NCBI RefSeq assembly: GCF_020177265.1
Contig: NZ_JAIVMC010000006.1
Location: 296,631 to 360,630, forward strand
Length of the DNA stretch: 64,000 nt
Origin: Pseudooceanicola marinus
Lineage (GTDB): Bacteria > Pseudomonadota > Alphaproteobacteria > Rhodobacterales > Rhodobacteraceae
Reading direction: 5' to 3'
Shown: piece by piece, positions 45,675-54,189 of the stretch
Layout of the letters: each line of letters opens with the position of its first letter
How positions within the stretch are numbered: the first letter of the stretch is position 1
Position numbers and translations under genes: made by a program
Notes under the pieces: model-generated
Database searches by the model: none
The model's input: only the letters and a program-made list of their open reading frames with translations
Told to the model about the DNA's origin: nothing

Positions 45675-47531
45675 TCAGCTCGGGGCGGCGGACCACATGG
45701 CCGGGTCGATGCCGTGCTTGCGGATGCGGGAATACAGCGTCGTCTGCCGGATCCCCAGAAGTTCCGCCGCGCCGCCCGGCCCTGCAACGCGCCCGCCGGT
45801 CTGTTTCAGGCAGGCGATCAGGTTCTCGACCTCCAGCGCCCGCAGCTCTTGTTCGGTCAGGATTGTCCGCGCGGGTTTCGCCGAGGTGGGCAGCGACGCC
45901 TCCAGCCCCTCGATCTGCAACTTGTCCCCGGTCGACACGATCAGCGCCCGTTCCATCACGTTCTCCAGCTCGCGCACATTGCCGGGCCAGGGGTAGGCCA
46001 CCAGCTTGCGGATCGCGCCGGTGGTGATCGTCGGTTCGGCCCGTTTCGTCCGGCGGCAGGCCAGGCGCAGGAAATGCGCGGCCAGGGGCGGGATATCCTC
46101 GGGGCGCTCGCGCAGGGGCGTCAGGGCGATCGGGAAGACGTTGAGGAAGAAATACAGATCCTCGCGGAAGCGGCCCGCGACCACCTCGCGCGACAGGTCG
46201 CGCGAGGTACAGGCGATGATGCGCACGTTGACGCGGCGCTGCCGGTCTTCACCGACGCGGGTCACCTGCTGGTCGCGCAACGCATCCAAGAGCCGCCCCT
46301 GGTAGTCCAACGGCAGATCCGCGACCTCCTCCAGGAACAGGGTGCCGCCATGGGCCAGCTCCAGCCGGCCGGCCTTGTCGATGCCGCGCCCATTGACCCG
46401 GACCTGACCGAACAGCTCGGTGTCGATATTGTCGGGCAGCGCGGCGCAGTTCAGCCGGATCATCGACCGGCGCCGCCGGTCCGAGGCCTTGTGCACCGCC
46501 GCCGCGATCAGCGACTTGCCCGTCCCGCTTTCGCCCGAGATCAGCACGTTGGCGTCGGTGGGCGCCACCAGCTCCACCTGTTTCAGCGTGCGCTGGATCG
46601 CCGGGGCCTTGCCCACCACGTCGTAATGCGCCCGGGCCGAGCTGATCTCCTCCTGCAGGTAGGCGTTTTCCTGTTCCAGCCGGTCGCGCAGCGCGTCGAC
46701 CTCGGCCATGGCCTCGCGCAACCGACGCTCATTTTCCTTCCGGTCCGAGATGTCGCGGAAGATCACCACGGCCCCCGCCAGGACCTGCCCGTCATAGATC
46801 GGGGTCGAAACGTATTCGACCTGGATCGGCCGCCCGTCCTTGCGCCAGAAGACCTCATCCTCGACCCGGCTGACCCGTTCATTGCGGAAGGAATGATAGA
46901 TCGGGCAATCGCGGTGATCGTAGCGGTCCCCGTTGAGGTGGCGATGGTGGATGATCGCATGGGTGTCGCGGCCCAGAAGATCCTCCGCCGACCAGCCCAG
47001 CATCTCCTGCGCGGCGCGGTTGACGAAGGTGGTCTGGCCGTCGGCGTTGATGCCGTAGATCCCTTCGCCGGCGGCATCCAGGATCAGTTGGTTCTGACGC
47101 TCCAGCTCGGAAAAGAAGGTCTGCGTGCGCTTCCATTCCAGCAGGCCGGAGCGGTGCAGATGCGCCGCCTCTGCGATGTCCTGCCTCGCCTGCAGCTCAT
47201 CCAGCGGGACCAGCGCGATCAGCAGGCGGTGCCCGTCACGCCCGTCGATATAGGTGCCGGTCAGCTCGCAGGGGCGCGTCTCGCCATCGGGCAGGCGCAG
47301 GCCGAAGTCGCGGGTCCAGTGACGGCCGAAATGCTGCACCGCGTCGGCGAAGACCACGAGGTCGCCCGCCTTGCCATCGAGGTGGCGCAGAAAGCTGTCG
47401 CCGACCAGCGGGCGCCCAAACAGCCGTTCGGCATCCGGGTTGGCGGCGCAGACCCGGTCGGTTTCCGGATCGACACAGACGGCGGGCCAGGGCCAGAGGC
47501 CGAGGATCGAATCGGGGGCGAAGTCTTTCAT
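45675..47531 (-). CDS. PAS-AAA+-Fis-type enhancer-binding-like regulator lacking GAFTGA
   Basis: 618-residue transcription activator. Two PAS domains (about 5-105 and 145-262) are followed by a short coiled linker, then an AAA+ domain (about 303-530). Walker A is GESGTGKS (333-340), the Walker B region is GGTLFLEEV (395-403, Glu where Asp is usual), and FREDLYFFLN and NVRELENVMERA follow. A C-terminal Fis-type helix-turn-helix ends it (575-605). Between ELFG and AGRLE, where sigma-54 activators carry GAFTGA, the sequence is QVRVNGRGIDK, two residues shorter. It may therefore act with sigma-70 or be a repressor. It is divergent from the cyanate operon and probably regulates it. ATG at 47531. 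Confidence 0.85.
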   Translation of the reverse strand: MKDFAPDSILGLWPWPAVCVDPETDRVCAANPDAERLFGRPLVGDSFLRHLDGKAGDLVVFADAVQHFGRHWTRDFGLRLPDGETRPCELTGTYIDGRDGHRLLIALVPLDELQARQDIAEAAHLHRSGLLEWKRTQTFFSELERQNQLILDAAGEGIYGINADGQTTFVNRAAQEMLGWSAEDLLGRDTHAIIHHRHLNGDRYDHRDCPIYHSFRNERVSRVEDEVFWRKDGRPIQVEYVSTPIYDGQVLAGAVVIFRDISDRKENERRLREAMAEVDALRDRLEQENAYLQEEISSARAHYDVVGKAPAIQRTLKQVELVAPTDANVLISGESGTGKSLIAAAVHKASDRRRRSMIRLNCAALPDNIDTELFGQVRVNGRGIDKAGRLELAHGGTLFLEEVADLPLDYQGRLLDALRDQQVTRVGEDRQRRVNVRIIACTSRDLSREVVAGRFREDLYFFLNVFPIALTPLRERPEDIPPLAAHFLRLACRRTKRAEPTITTGAIRKLVAYPWPGNVRELENVMERALIVSTGDKLQIEGLEASLPTSAKPARTILTEQELRALEVENLIACLKQTGGRVAGPGGAAELLGIRQTTLYSRIRKHGIDPAMWSAAPS

Positions 47532-47562
47532 GAGCAAAGATTACCGCATCGCAGCAATCTCG

Positions 47563-47595
47563 TTACGAAAAACCGTAAATTACGAAATTTCGCAA
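47563..47595. promoter_or_regulatory. Two tandem 16 bp palindromes in the regulator/cyanate divergent region
   Basis: TTACGAAAAACCGTAA (47563-47578, TTACG/CGTAA arms) and TTACGAAATTTCGCAA (47580-47595, near-perfect palindrome) are separated by one base. Both contain a TTACGAAA half. They sit in an unusually AT-rich 230 bp intergenic region. They are likely binding sites for the adjacent Fis-type regulator. Confidence 0.55.
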
Positions 47596-47761
47596 TATCA
47601 GCATATCGCGAGCACCACACAACCCACTGAAATAACTCGAAATCCCTATACATGACAAAACCCAGGAAAGCGACGCGCCACACCATAGGGCTCGCTACGC
47701 TGATCCCGTCAGACACGGTCGCTCCTCAAATGACCGGGCACCAACACGGGAGATGGAACAC

Positions 47762-49129
47762 ATGAAAAGTCTGGGGAATCCATTCGATCACAGGTCCGAC
47801 CTGCGCCATGGCGCGGGCTGCAGCTGCAACAGCTGCCAGGCATCGGTCACCGAGGAGGCCGCGCCGGATACGACCGACGCGATGCTGGAACGCGCCATCG
47901 AAAGCGCCGTGGTCCGGTCCATGTTCGGCCAGAACGACCTGAGCCGCCGGTCCTTCATGGGCATGCTGGGCGGGGGCACCTTCGCCGCCGCGCTGGCCTC
48001 GGTCTTCCCGATGGACAAGGCCAAGGCCGCGATCCTCGACGAGCTGGGCCCGCCGGAGAAGACCGACCTGAACATCGGCTTCGTGCCGATCACCTGCGCC
48101 ACGCCGATCATCATGGCGCAGCCCCTTGGCTTTTACGAGAAATACGGGCTGAACGCGCAGGTCATCAAGACCGCCGGCTGGGCCGTCGCGCGGGACAAGT
48201 CGCTGGCGGGCGAATATGACGCCAGCCACATGCTGACGCCGATGCCCCTGGCGATGACCCTGGGCGCCGGCTCAACCGCCAGCCCCTACATCATGCCCGC
48301 GGTGGAGAACATCAACGGCCAGGCGATCGTTCTGCACAACGACCACAAGGACAAGCGCGACCCCAAGCAGTGGAAGGGCTTCACCTTCGGCGTGCCCTTC
48401 GAATACTCGATGCACAACTTCCTGCTGCGCTACTACGTGGCCGAATACGGCTTGGACCCCGATGTCGATATCCAGATCCGCGTGGTGCCGCCGCCCGAGA
48501 TGGTCGCCAACCTGTCGGCCGGCAACCTCGACGGTTACCTGTCGCCCGACCCGTTCAACCAGCGCGCGGTCTGGGAGGGCATCGGCTTCATCCACACGCT
48601 GACCAAGGACATCTGGGAAGGCCACCCCTGCTGCGCCTTCGCCGCGCCGCTGTCCTTCGCCCAGGAGCTGCCCAACACCTACGGTGCCCTGCTGAAGTCG
48701 ATCATCGACGCGACGCAATACGCCCGGGTGCCGGAAAACCGGAAGGAGATCTCCGAGGCCATCGCGCCGACGAACTACCTCAACCAGCCGGTGCCGGTGA
48801 TCGAACAGGTGCTGACGGGCACCTATGCCGACGGGCTGGGCGAGGTGAAGAAGGTGCCGGACCGGATCGATTTCGACCCCTTCCCCTGGCATTCCATGGG
48901 TGTCTGGATCCTGACCCAGATGAAACGCTGGGGCTACATCGAGGGCGACGTGGACTACAAGGGCGTGGCCGAACAGGTCTACCTGGCCGCGGACTGCAAG
49001 AAGGTGATGAACGACTTGGGCTACGACGCGCCGGACGTCACCTACACCTCGCACACGATCATGGGGAAGACCTTCGACAGCTCCGACCCGGAGGGCTACG
49101 TGAAGTCCTTCCCGATCGGCAAGGGCTGA
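47762..49129 (+). CDS. NrtA/CmpA-type ABC transporter substrate-binding protein, probably for cyanate
   Basis: 455-residue binding protein of the nitrate/taurine/cyanate (NitT/TauT) group. It has a long 60-residue N-terminal part with a CSCNSC cysteine cluster (near residue 20). The Tat-type signal SRRSFMGMLGGGTFAAALAS follows. The mature domain starts TDLNIGFVPITCATPIIMAQPLGFYEKYGL. I chose the ATG at 47762: the GGGAG site is 9 bases upstream, whereas the ATG at 47753 follows it with no spacing. A permease follows 3 bp later, and an ATPase and cyanase come next, so cyanate (or bicarbonate/nitrate) is the ligand. Confidence 0.85.
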   Translation: MKSLGNPFDHRSDLRHGAGCSCNSCQASVTEEAAPDTTDAMLERAIESAVVRSMFGQNDLSRRSFMGMLGGGTFAAALASVFPMDKAKAAILDELGPPEKTDLNIGFVPITCATPIIMAQPLGFYEKYGLNAQVIKTAGWAVARDKSLAGEYDASHMLTPMPLAMTLGAGSTASPYIMPAVENINGQAIVLHNDHKDKRDPKQWKGFTFGVPFEYSMHNFLLRYYVAEYGLDPDVDIQIRVVPPPEMVANLSAGNLDGYLSPDPFNQRAVWEGIGFIHTLTKDIWEGHPCCAFAAPLSFAQELPNTYGALLKSIIDATQYARVPENRKEISEAIAPTNYLNQPVPVIEQVLTGTYADGLGEVKKVPDRIDFDPFPWHSMGVWILTQMKRWGYIEGDVDYKGVAEQVYLAADCKKVMNDLGYDAPDVTYTSHTIMGKTFDSSDPEGYVKSFPIGKG

Positions 49130-49132
49130 TCC

Positions 49133-49963
49133 ATGACCCTGTCCCTGAACCAGAAATCGGCGCTTCTGTCGATTGTGCTTCTGGCGGTCGGCCTCCTGAT
49201 CTGGGAGGCCGCCATTCCCGGGCAGAAACCGCTGGAGGAGATGACCGAGTACGAACGTCTCACCGGCGGCGGGGCGCAGAAGGCCGGTGTGCCGCCACCC
49301 AGCCAGGTGCTGGCCAAGGCCTGGGAGCAGCTGTCGAACCCGTTCTACGATGCGGGCCCGAACGACAAAGGCATCGGCATCCAGATCGGCTATTCGATCT
49401 ACCGCGTTCTCAGCGGCTATCTCCTGGCCGCCCTGGTCGCCCTGCCCCTGGGGTTCCTCATCGGCATGTCGCCGATGGCCTACCGGGCGCTCAACCCGTT
49501 CATCCAGGTGCTCAGGCCGATCTCTCCGCTGGCCTGGATGCCGCTGGCGCTTTTCGTCATCCAGGACAGCGAGGCCTCGGCGATCTTCGTGATCTTCATC
49601 TGTTCGATCTGGCCGATGCTGATCAACACCGCCTTCGGGGTGGCGGGGGTCCGGTCGGACTGGGTGAACGTGGCCCGCACTCATGAGCTGGGCCCGCTGA
49701 AGACAGCCTTCACCGTGATCCTGCCGGCCGCCGCGCCGACGATCATCACGGGGATGCGCATCTCCATCGGGATCGCCTGGCTGGTGATCGTCGCCGCCGA
49801 GATGCTCGTCGGGGGGACCGGCATCGGCTACTACGTCTGGAACGAGTGGAACAACCTCGACCTCACCTCGGTGATCTTCTCGATCCTCATGATCGGCATT
49901 GTCGGCATGCTGCTGGATTCGGCCTTCGCGGCGCTTCAGCGGGCGGTGGCCTATGCCGAGTGA
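49133..49963 (+). CDS. ABC transporter permease, NrtB/CynB-like
   Basis: 276-residue inner-membrane permease of the NitT/TauT family. The first helix is near the N-terminus, followed by a 60-residue periplasmic loop and then five more helices from about residue 90. The EAA-type loop reads ARTHELGPLKTAFTVILPAAAPTIITGMRISIGIAW, which contacts the ATPase. It starts 3 bp after the binding protein stop and forms the membrane part of the presumed cyanate importer. Confidence 0.9.
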   Translation: MTLSLNQKSALLSIVLLAVGLLIWEAAIPGQKPLEEMTEYERLTGGGAQKAGVPPPSQVLAKAWEQLSNPFYDAGPNDKGIGIQIGYSIYRVLSGYLLAALVALPLGFLIGMSPMAYRALNPFIQVLRPISPLAWMPLALFVIQDSEASAIFVIFICSIWPMLINTAFGVAGVRSDWVNVARTHELGPLKTAFTVILPAAAPTIITGMRISIGIAWLVIVAAEMLVGGTGIGYYVWNEWNNLDLTSVIFSILMIGIVGMLLDSAFAALQRAVAYAE

Positions 49964-50050
49964 TCCCCTGCACAGCGCCAGGCGGGCGGCCCGATCCGCC
50001 CGTCCCCCCGCAGCCCCGCGCGCAGCCTCCCGAACCGAAAGGCCCAGGAC

Positions 50051-50962
50051 ATGACCAAACCGTTTCTCAGCGTCGAGCAGCTGACCCAGTCCTTCCCCGA
50101 CGGCAAGGGCGGGACGATGACCGTCTTCGAGGATGCCACCTTCGGGGTGGAGAAGGGCGAGTTTGTCTGCATCCTCGGCCATTCCGGCTGCGGCAAGTCG
50201 ACGATCATGAACATCCTCGCCGGGCTGGCCGAACCGACCTCCGGCGTGGTGAAGATGGACGGCTACGAGGTGTCCGGGCCCAGCCTGGACCGCGGTGTCG
50301 TCTTCCAGAACTATTCGCTGCTGCCCTGGCTGTCGGCCCTGCGCAACGTGATGTTCGGCGTGAAGGCCCGCCATCCCAACTGGTCCAAGACCAAGGTGGC
50401 CGAACATTCCGAGGCCTACCTGGCCATGGTCGGGCTCGACGGCGACACGATCCACCGCAAGCCCAGCCAGCTGTCGGGCGGCATGCGCCAGCGGGTGTCC
50501 ATCGCCCGCGCCTTCGCCAACCATCCCAAGCTGCTGTTGCTGGACGAGCCCTTCGGCGCGCTGGACGCGCTGACCCGGGGCACGATCCAGGAAGAGCTGC
50601 TGAAGATTTGGGGCGAGACCAAGCAGACCGTCTTCATGATCACCCATGACATCGACGAGGCGATCCTGCTGGCCGACCGTATCCTGCTGATGACCAACGG
50701 CCCCCTGGCCCGGGTGGCGGAATCGGTCGAGATCACGATCCCCCGCCCGCGCAACCGGACGGAGATCGTCGAGCACCCGAACTACTACGCGATCCGCAAC
50801 CACCTGGTGCAGTTCCTCGGCCGCCGGTCGAAGGAGCTGTCGGGACGCCGGTCGAACGGCACCCCGCAGGTGCCCGAGACGGTGCGGATCACCATGGAGG
50901 AGACCGCCGAGCCCGAGGGCGACGGCGACAAGAGCCCGCGGCTTCATGCCGTGCAAAACTGA
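50051..50962 (+). CDS. ABC transporter ATP-binding protein, NrtD/CynD-like
   Basis: 303-residue ATPase. Walker A GHSGCGKST (near residue 45), Q-loop in GVVFQNYSLLPWL, signature LSGGMRQRVSIARA, Walker B LLLLDEPFGALD and the H-loop in FMITHDIDEAI. The C-terminal 60 residues carry FLGRRSKELSGRRSNGT and an acidic end, without a regulatory domain. The 87 bp after the permease hold no gene. It ends 10 bp before cynS, in one operon. Confidence 0.92.
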   Translation: MTKPFLSVEQLTQSFPDGKGGTMTVFEDATFGVEKGEFVCILGHSGCGKSTIMNILAGLAEPTSGVVKMDGYEVSGPSLDRGVVFQNYSLLPWLSALRNVMFGVKARHPNWSKTKVAEHSEAYLAMVGLDGDTIHRKPSQLSGGMRQRVSIARAFANHPKLLLLDEPFGALDALTRGTIQEELLKIWGETKQTVFMITHDIDEAILLADRILLMTNGPLARVAESVEITIPRPRNRTEIVEHPNYYAIRNHLVQFLGRRSKELSGRRSNGTPQVPETVRITMEETAEPEGDGDKSPRLHAVQN

Positions 50963-50972
50963 GGAAGACCCG

Positions 50973-51443
50973 ATGCAAGACAGTTACGAGGTGCCCAAGA
51001 TGATGAGCAAAGAGGACGTCACCATGATGATCCTGTCGGCCAAGAAGCAGGCCGGCCTGACCTGGGAGGAGATCGCGGAGAAGGTGGGGATGTCGCCGGT
51101 CTGGACCCATTCCGCCTGCATGGGCATGAACGCCATGCCCGCCGAGAAGGCCGAGCTGCTGGTGGCCACCCTGGGCCTGCCGCAGGAGGCCGCCAGCGTG
51201 CTGGCCGAGAGCCCGACGAAGGTCTGGGAACAGACGGTGCCCACCGATCCCTGCATCTATCGCCTCTACGAGGTGGTCGGCGTCTACGGCCCCACCATCA
51301 AGGCCCTGATCCACGAGAAGTTCGGCGACGGCATCATGTCCGCCATCGACTTCGACATGTCGGTGACCCGCGTGCCCCACCCCAAGGGCGACCGCGTGAA
51401 GATCGAGATGTCGGGCAAGTACCTGGGCTACAACAGCTGGTAA
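50973..51443 (+). CDS. cynS: Cyanate hydratase (cyanase)
   Basis: Converts cyanate and bicarbonate to ammonia and CO2; decameric, cytoplasmic. 156 residues. The N-terminal helical domain (about 15-85) is of the POU-like HTH type, and the catalytic domain is IYRLYEVVGVYGPTIKALIHEKFGDGIMSAIDF. R and E of YRLYE and S of IMSA correspond to E. coli R96, E99 and S122. The ATG follows GAGGAAG; a second ATG nine codons upstream lies within the end of the ATPase gene. No cynT carbonic anhydrase accompanies it here. Confidence 0.96.
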   Translation: MQDSYEVPKMMSKEDVTMMILSAKKQAGLTWEEIAEKVGMSPVWTHSACMGMNAMPAEKAELLVATLGLPQEAASVLAESPTKVWEQTVPTDPCIYRLYEVVGVYGPTIKALIHEKFGDGIMSAIDFDMSVTRVPHPKGDRVKIEMSGKYLGYNSW

Positions 51444-51467
51444 GCGCCACGGCCCTGCCTGACCAGC

Positions 51468-51503
51468 GGGCCGACCGGGGGCGCCCCTCCGGTCGGCCCT
51501 TTC
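51468..51503 (+). terminator. Terminator of the cyanate operon
   Basis: 11 bp stem GGGCCGACCGG / CCGGTCGGCCC, then TTTC. It lies 25 bp after the cynS stop and separates the DUF1348 gene from the operon. Confidence 0.75.
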
Positions 51504-51536
51504 ATTCCGGATGCCCCGCTTGCGAAAGGCCCCGCC

Positions 51537-51998
51537 ATGTCCCGTCCACCCTTGCCGCCCTTCACCGAGGAGACCGCCCTGCAGAAGGTGCGCCTGGCCG
51601 AAGACGCCTGGAACAGCCGCGACCCCGACCGGGTCGTGCAGGCCTATAGCGAGGACAGCTGCTGGCGGCACCGGTCGGAGTTCCTGACCGGCCATGCCGA
51701 GATCCACGCCTTCCTGACCCGCAAGTGGCAGCGCGAGGAAGGCTATCGCCTGATCAAGTCGCTCTGGGCCTTTACCGGCGACCGGATCGCCGTGCGCTTC
51801 GCCTATGAATGGCACGACGAAGGGGGCCAGTGGTTCCGCTCCCACGGCAATGAAAACTGGCGCTTCGACGCCCAGGGGCTGATGGCGGAACGCCACGCCT
51901 CGATCAACGATGTGCCGATCGCCGAGGGCGACAGGCTGTTCACCTGGCCCCAGGGCCCGCGCCCCGCCGATCTCGCGCCGCCGCCGGGGCTTTTCTAG
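51537..51998 (+). CDS. DUF1348 family (NTF2-like) protein
   Basis: 153-residue protein of the SnoaL/NTF2-like fold. [25 protein letters not shown] opens the first helix, and [39 protein letters not shown] and VRFAYEWHD with [10 protein letters not shown] are characteristic of DUF1348. The family function is not known to me; NTF2-like folds often form small-molecule pockets. It has its own upstream gap with the cynS terminator, so the link to cyanate is not shown. Confidence 0.8.
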   Translation: MSRPPLPPFTEETALQKVRLAEDAWNSRDPDRVVQAYSEDSCWRHRSEFLTGHAEIHAFLTRKWQREEGYRLIKSLWAFTGDRIAVRFAYEWHDEGGQWFRSHGNENWRFDAQGLMAERHASINDVPIAEGDRLFTWPQGPRPADLAPPPGLF

Positions 51999-52028
51999 GC
52001 GCGGGCGAAAACCCGGGCCGAAACACGA

Positions 52029-52053
52029 AGGGGCCCCTGCGGGCCCCTCCTCT
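52029..52053 (+). terminator. Terminator between convergent genes
   Basis: 8 bp stem AGGGGCCC / GGGCCCCT with a 4-base loop, then CTCTTT. It lies between the DUF1348 stop and the stop of the amine oxidoreductase gene, and could serve both. Confidence 0.65.
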
Positions 52054-52072
52054 TTCCGTCAGCATTGGCCTG

Positions 52073-53362
52073 TCAGGACAGCCGATCCTTCAGGCCGAAA
52101 TAGGCCCCGACCAGCGGCAGGAACCAGGGCTTGCCGGTGTGCATCGGGATCGCCGGCCAGTCGAGGCCCGCCAGCGGGTTGGTGTCCTCGCGCCCCATGG
52201 CCATGTCGGCCAGGGCCTGGCCGATCAGGTTCGACATCTGCGCGCCGTGCCCCGAATAGCCCATGCCGTAGAGCATCCCGTCGACCTCGCCCGCGCGGGG
52301 GTAGCGGTCCTTCGTCATGCCCACCAGGCCGCCCCAGCAATAATCCATCTGAATGTCCGCGAACTCGGGGAAGAGCTGGGCAAAGCCCGCCCGCAGGATC
52401 TCCCCCGACTTGGCGTCGGAGCGTTGGTCGGAGGTGGCCGAGAACCGCGCCCGCCCGCCGAAGATGATCCGGTTGTCCGGGGTCAGCCGCATGTAGTTGC
52501 CGATGTTCATCGAGGTCACGTAGGTGCGGTTGCCCGGCAGGGTGCGCGCCACCTCGGCCTCGGTCAGCGGGCGGGTGGCGACGATGAAGGACCCGACCGA
52601 GATGATGCGGCGGCGGAAGTGGCGCAGCATCGGCGCCCGGGTGCGCCCGGAATAGGCGCCCGTGGCCACGATCACCCGGTCGGCCTCGACCGTGCCCTTG
52701 GGCGTCACCAGCTTCCAGCCCGTGCCGTTGCGATGGCGGTCGGTGACCGGCGCGCCTTCCCAGATGCAGGCGCCGTGCCGCGCGGCGGCCTCGGCCAGGC
52801 CGGTCACGTAACGGCCCATGTGCATCATCGCCGTTTTTTCATAGAGCATCCCGCCGTGGAAATCCTCCGATCCGATCTCCCCCGACAGCTCGTCCCGCTC
52901 CAGCCAGCGGGTTTCGGGGTCAACCTCGCGGTGGATCAGCTCGAAGTTGGCCTTCAGCCCGTCCACGTGGCTGGCCTTCGACGCCAGCTTCAGCTTGCCG
53001 GCGCGGCGGAAGTTGCAGTCGATGCCCTCCTCCGCGATCACCTCCTCGATCATGTCGATCGAGCGATCATAGGCCTTGTAGAGAGCATGCGCCCGGTCGG
53101 CGCCCAGGTGCGTCTTGGCACTGGCATAGCCATGGGCGATGCCGTTGTTCAGGTGCCCGCCGTTGCGTCCCGATCCGCCGGCACCGACGTGGTCGGCCTC
53201 CAGCAGGGCCACCGAGACACCCTCGCGCGCCAGCTTGCGCGCGGCGTTCAGCCCGGTGAAGCCGCCGCCGATCACCGCCACATCGAAGCGACCCGCGACG
53301 GGGCCGTCCTGCGCCGCCGCGAAGACCGGGGCCGTGTCGTGCCAGTAGGATTGATATTTCAT
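52073..53362 (-). CDS. FAD-dependent amine oxidoreductase (PuuB-like)
   Basis: 429-residue flavoprotein of the DAO family, similar to gamma-glutamylputrescine oxidase. N-terminal YQSYWHDTAP is common to PuuB-like proteins, followed by FAD motif VAVIGGGFTGLNAARKLA (about 28-45) and GAGGSGRNGGHLNNGI, the family substrate loop. VIVATGAYS and the C-terminal YGMGYSGHGAQMSNLIG complete the fold. It oxidises a primary or secondary amine; gamma-glutamylputrescine is one possibility, but the Puu ligase is not nearby. It is divergent from the cupin gene. Confidence 0.82.
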   Translation of the reverse strand: MKYQSYWHDTAPVFAAAQDGPVAGRFDVAVIGGGFTGLNAARKLAREGVSVALLEADHVGAGGSGRNGGHLNNGIAHGYASAKTHLGADRAHALYKAYDRSIDMIEEVIAEEGIDCNFRRAGKLKLASKASHVDGLKANFELIHREVDPETRWLERDELSGEIGSEDFHGGMLYEKTAMMHMGRYVTGLAEAAARHGACIWEGAPVTDRHRNGTGWKLVTPKGTVEADRVIVATGAYSGRTRAPMLRHFRRRIISVGSFIVATRPLTEAEVARTLPGNRTYVTSMNIGNYMRLTPDNRIIFGGRARFSATSDQRSDAKSGEILRAGFAQLFPEFADIQMDYCWGGLVGMTKDRYPRAGEVDGMLYGMGYSGHGAQMSNLIGQALADMAMGREDTNPLAGLDWPAIPMHTGKPWFLPLVGAYFGLKDRLS

Positions 53363-53560
53363 GACGCATCCCTCTCTCGATCCCCTGCATCATGTCGCGC
53401 CGCGACAGACAGCCGGTGCCGCTGTTGCGGACGCGGAAGCAGGAAATTGCTTTTCCCCGTCCCTTTGCGGCACGCGATGCCGACAGGCGCGGAAACTTCG
53501 GTGACCGGCGGCTGACCCCATGGGGGACACTGAGACCGAACTGACCCGAGAGGACGCCCA

Positions 53561-53929
53561 ATGACCAAGCTGCTGCCCATCGACACCGCCCCCGATTTCG
53601 CCCCGCGTGAAAACGAGGCCCCCGAGGAACGCCGCATCGAGGGCAACCCCCAGTACAAGACCTGGGAGCTGGACGCCGCCATGGCCGAGGCCGCCAAGTG
53701 GGGCAAGATCCGCACCGGCATCTGGGAAGCCACCACCGGCAAGACCGTGTCGATCAAGGGCGAGACCTTCGAATTCTGCCACATCCTGTCCGGCCGGGTC
53801 GAAATCGGCGAGGACGGCGGCGAAACCCATGCCTTCGGCCCCGGCGACAGCTTCATTCTGAAGCCCGGCTTCGTCGGCACCTGGAAGACCCTGGAGACGG
53901 TGCGCAAGATCTTCATCATCGCCTCCTGA
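53561..53929 (+). CDS. Cupin domain-containing protein
   Basis: 122-residue single-domain cupin (cupin_3/DUF861 type). The barrel starts at about residue 50: GIWEATTGKTVSIKGETFEFCHILSGRVEI, then DGGETHAFGPGDSFILKPGFVGTWKT. The metal-binding His of classical cupins is only partly present (FCH, ETH). Such proteins are often adjacent to amine oxidases and may be small enzymes or binding proteins. It is divergent from the PuuB-like gene, and the next gene is 260 bp away. Confidence 0.8.
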   Translation: MTKLLPIDTAPDFAPRENEAPEERRIEGNPQYKTWELDAAMAEAAKWGKIRTGIWEATTGKTVSIKGETFEFCHILSGRVEIGEDGGETHAFGPGDSFILKPGFVGTWKTLETVRKIFIIAS

Positions 53930-54189
53930 TCCTGCCCTCCCCCTGCCCGCGGCGCCCCCTCCTCTCCCGACGCCGCGGGCCCAGGGCGCCGTGTGCTCCC
54001 CGCATCCATGCACGGCGCCACCCCGGGGCGCGCGAACCGCACGACATTCGGTTCCGCGCCCCGGACACGGGCGAAACTGCCGCCCGGCCCGGCACCATCG
54101 GCATCCGCCCTGTGCGCCGCGCCGCTATCCTGACCGCGTACCGAAGACGCCCGAACGACCCGCGGCGCCACATTCTTCCGGAGAAGCCC

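Noticed and set aside
47532..47761. Sigma-54 promoter for the cyanate operon
   Set aside because: No TGGCAC-N5-TTGC element was found by eye on either strand, and the regulator lacks GAFTGA.
47753..47764. Earlier ATG at 47753 as the start of the cyanate-type binding protein
   Set aside because: GGGAG abuts this ATG with no spacer, whereas the spacing to the ATG at 47762 is 9 bases.
51537..51998. DUF1348 gene as part of the cyanate system
   Set aside because: A strong terminator separates it from cynS, and the family has no known link to cyanate.
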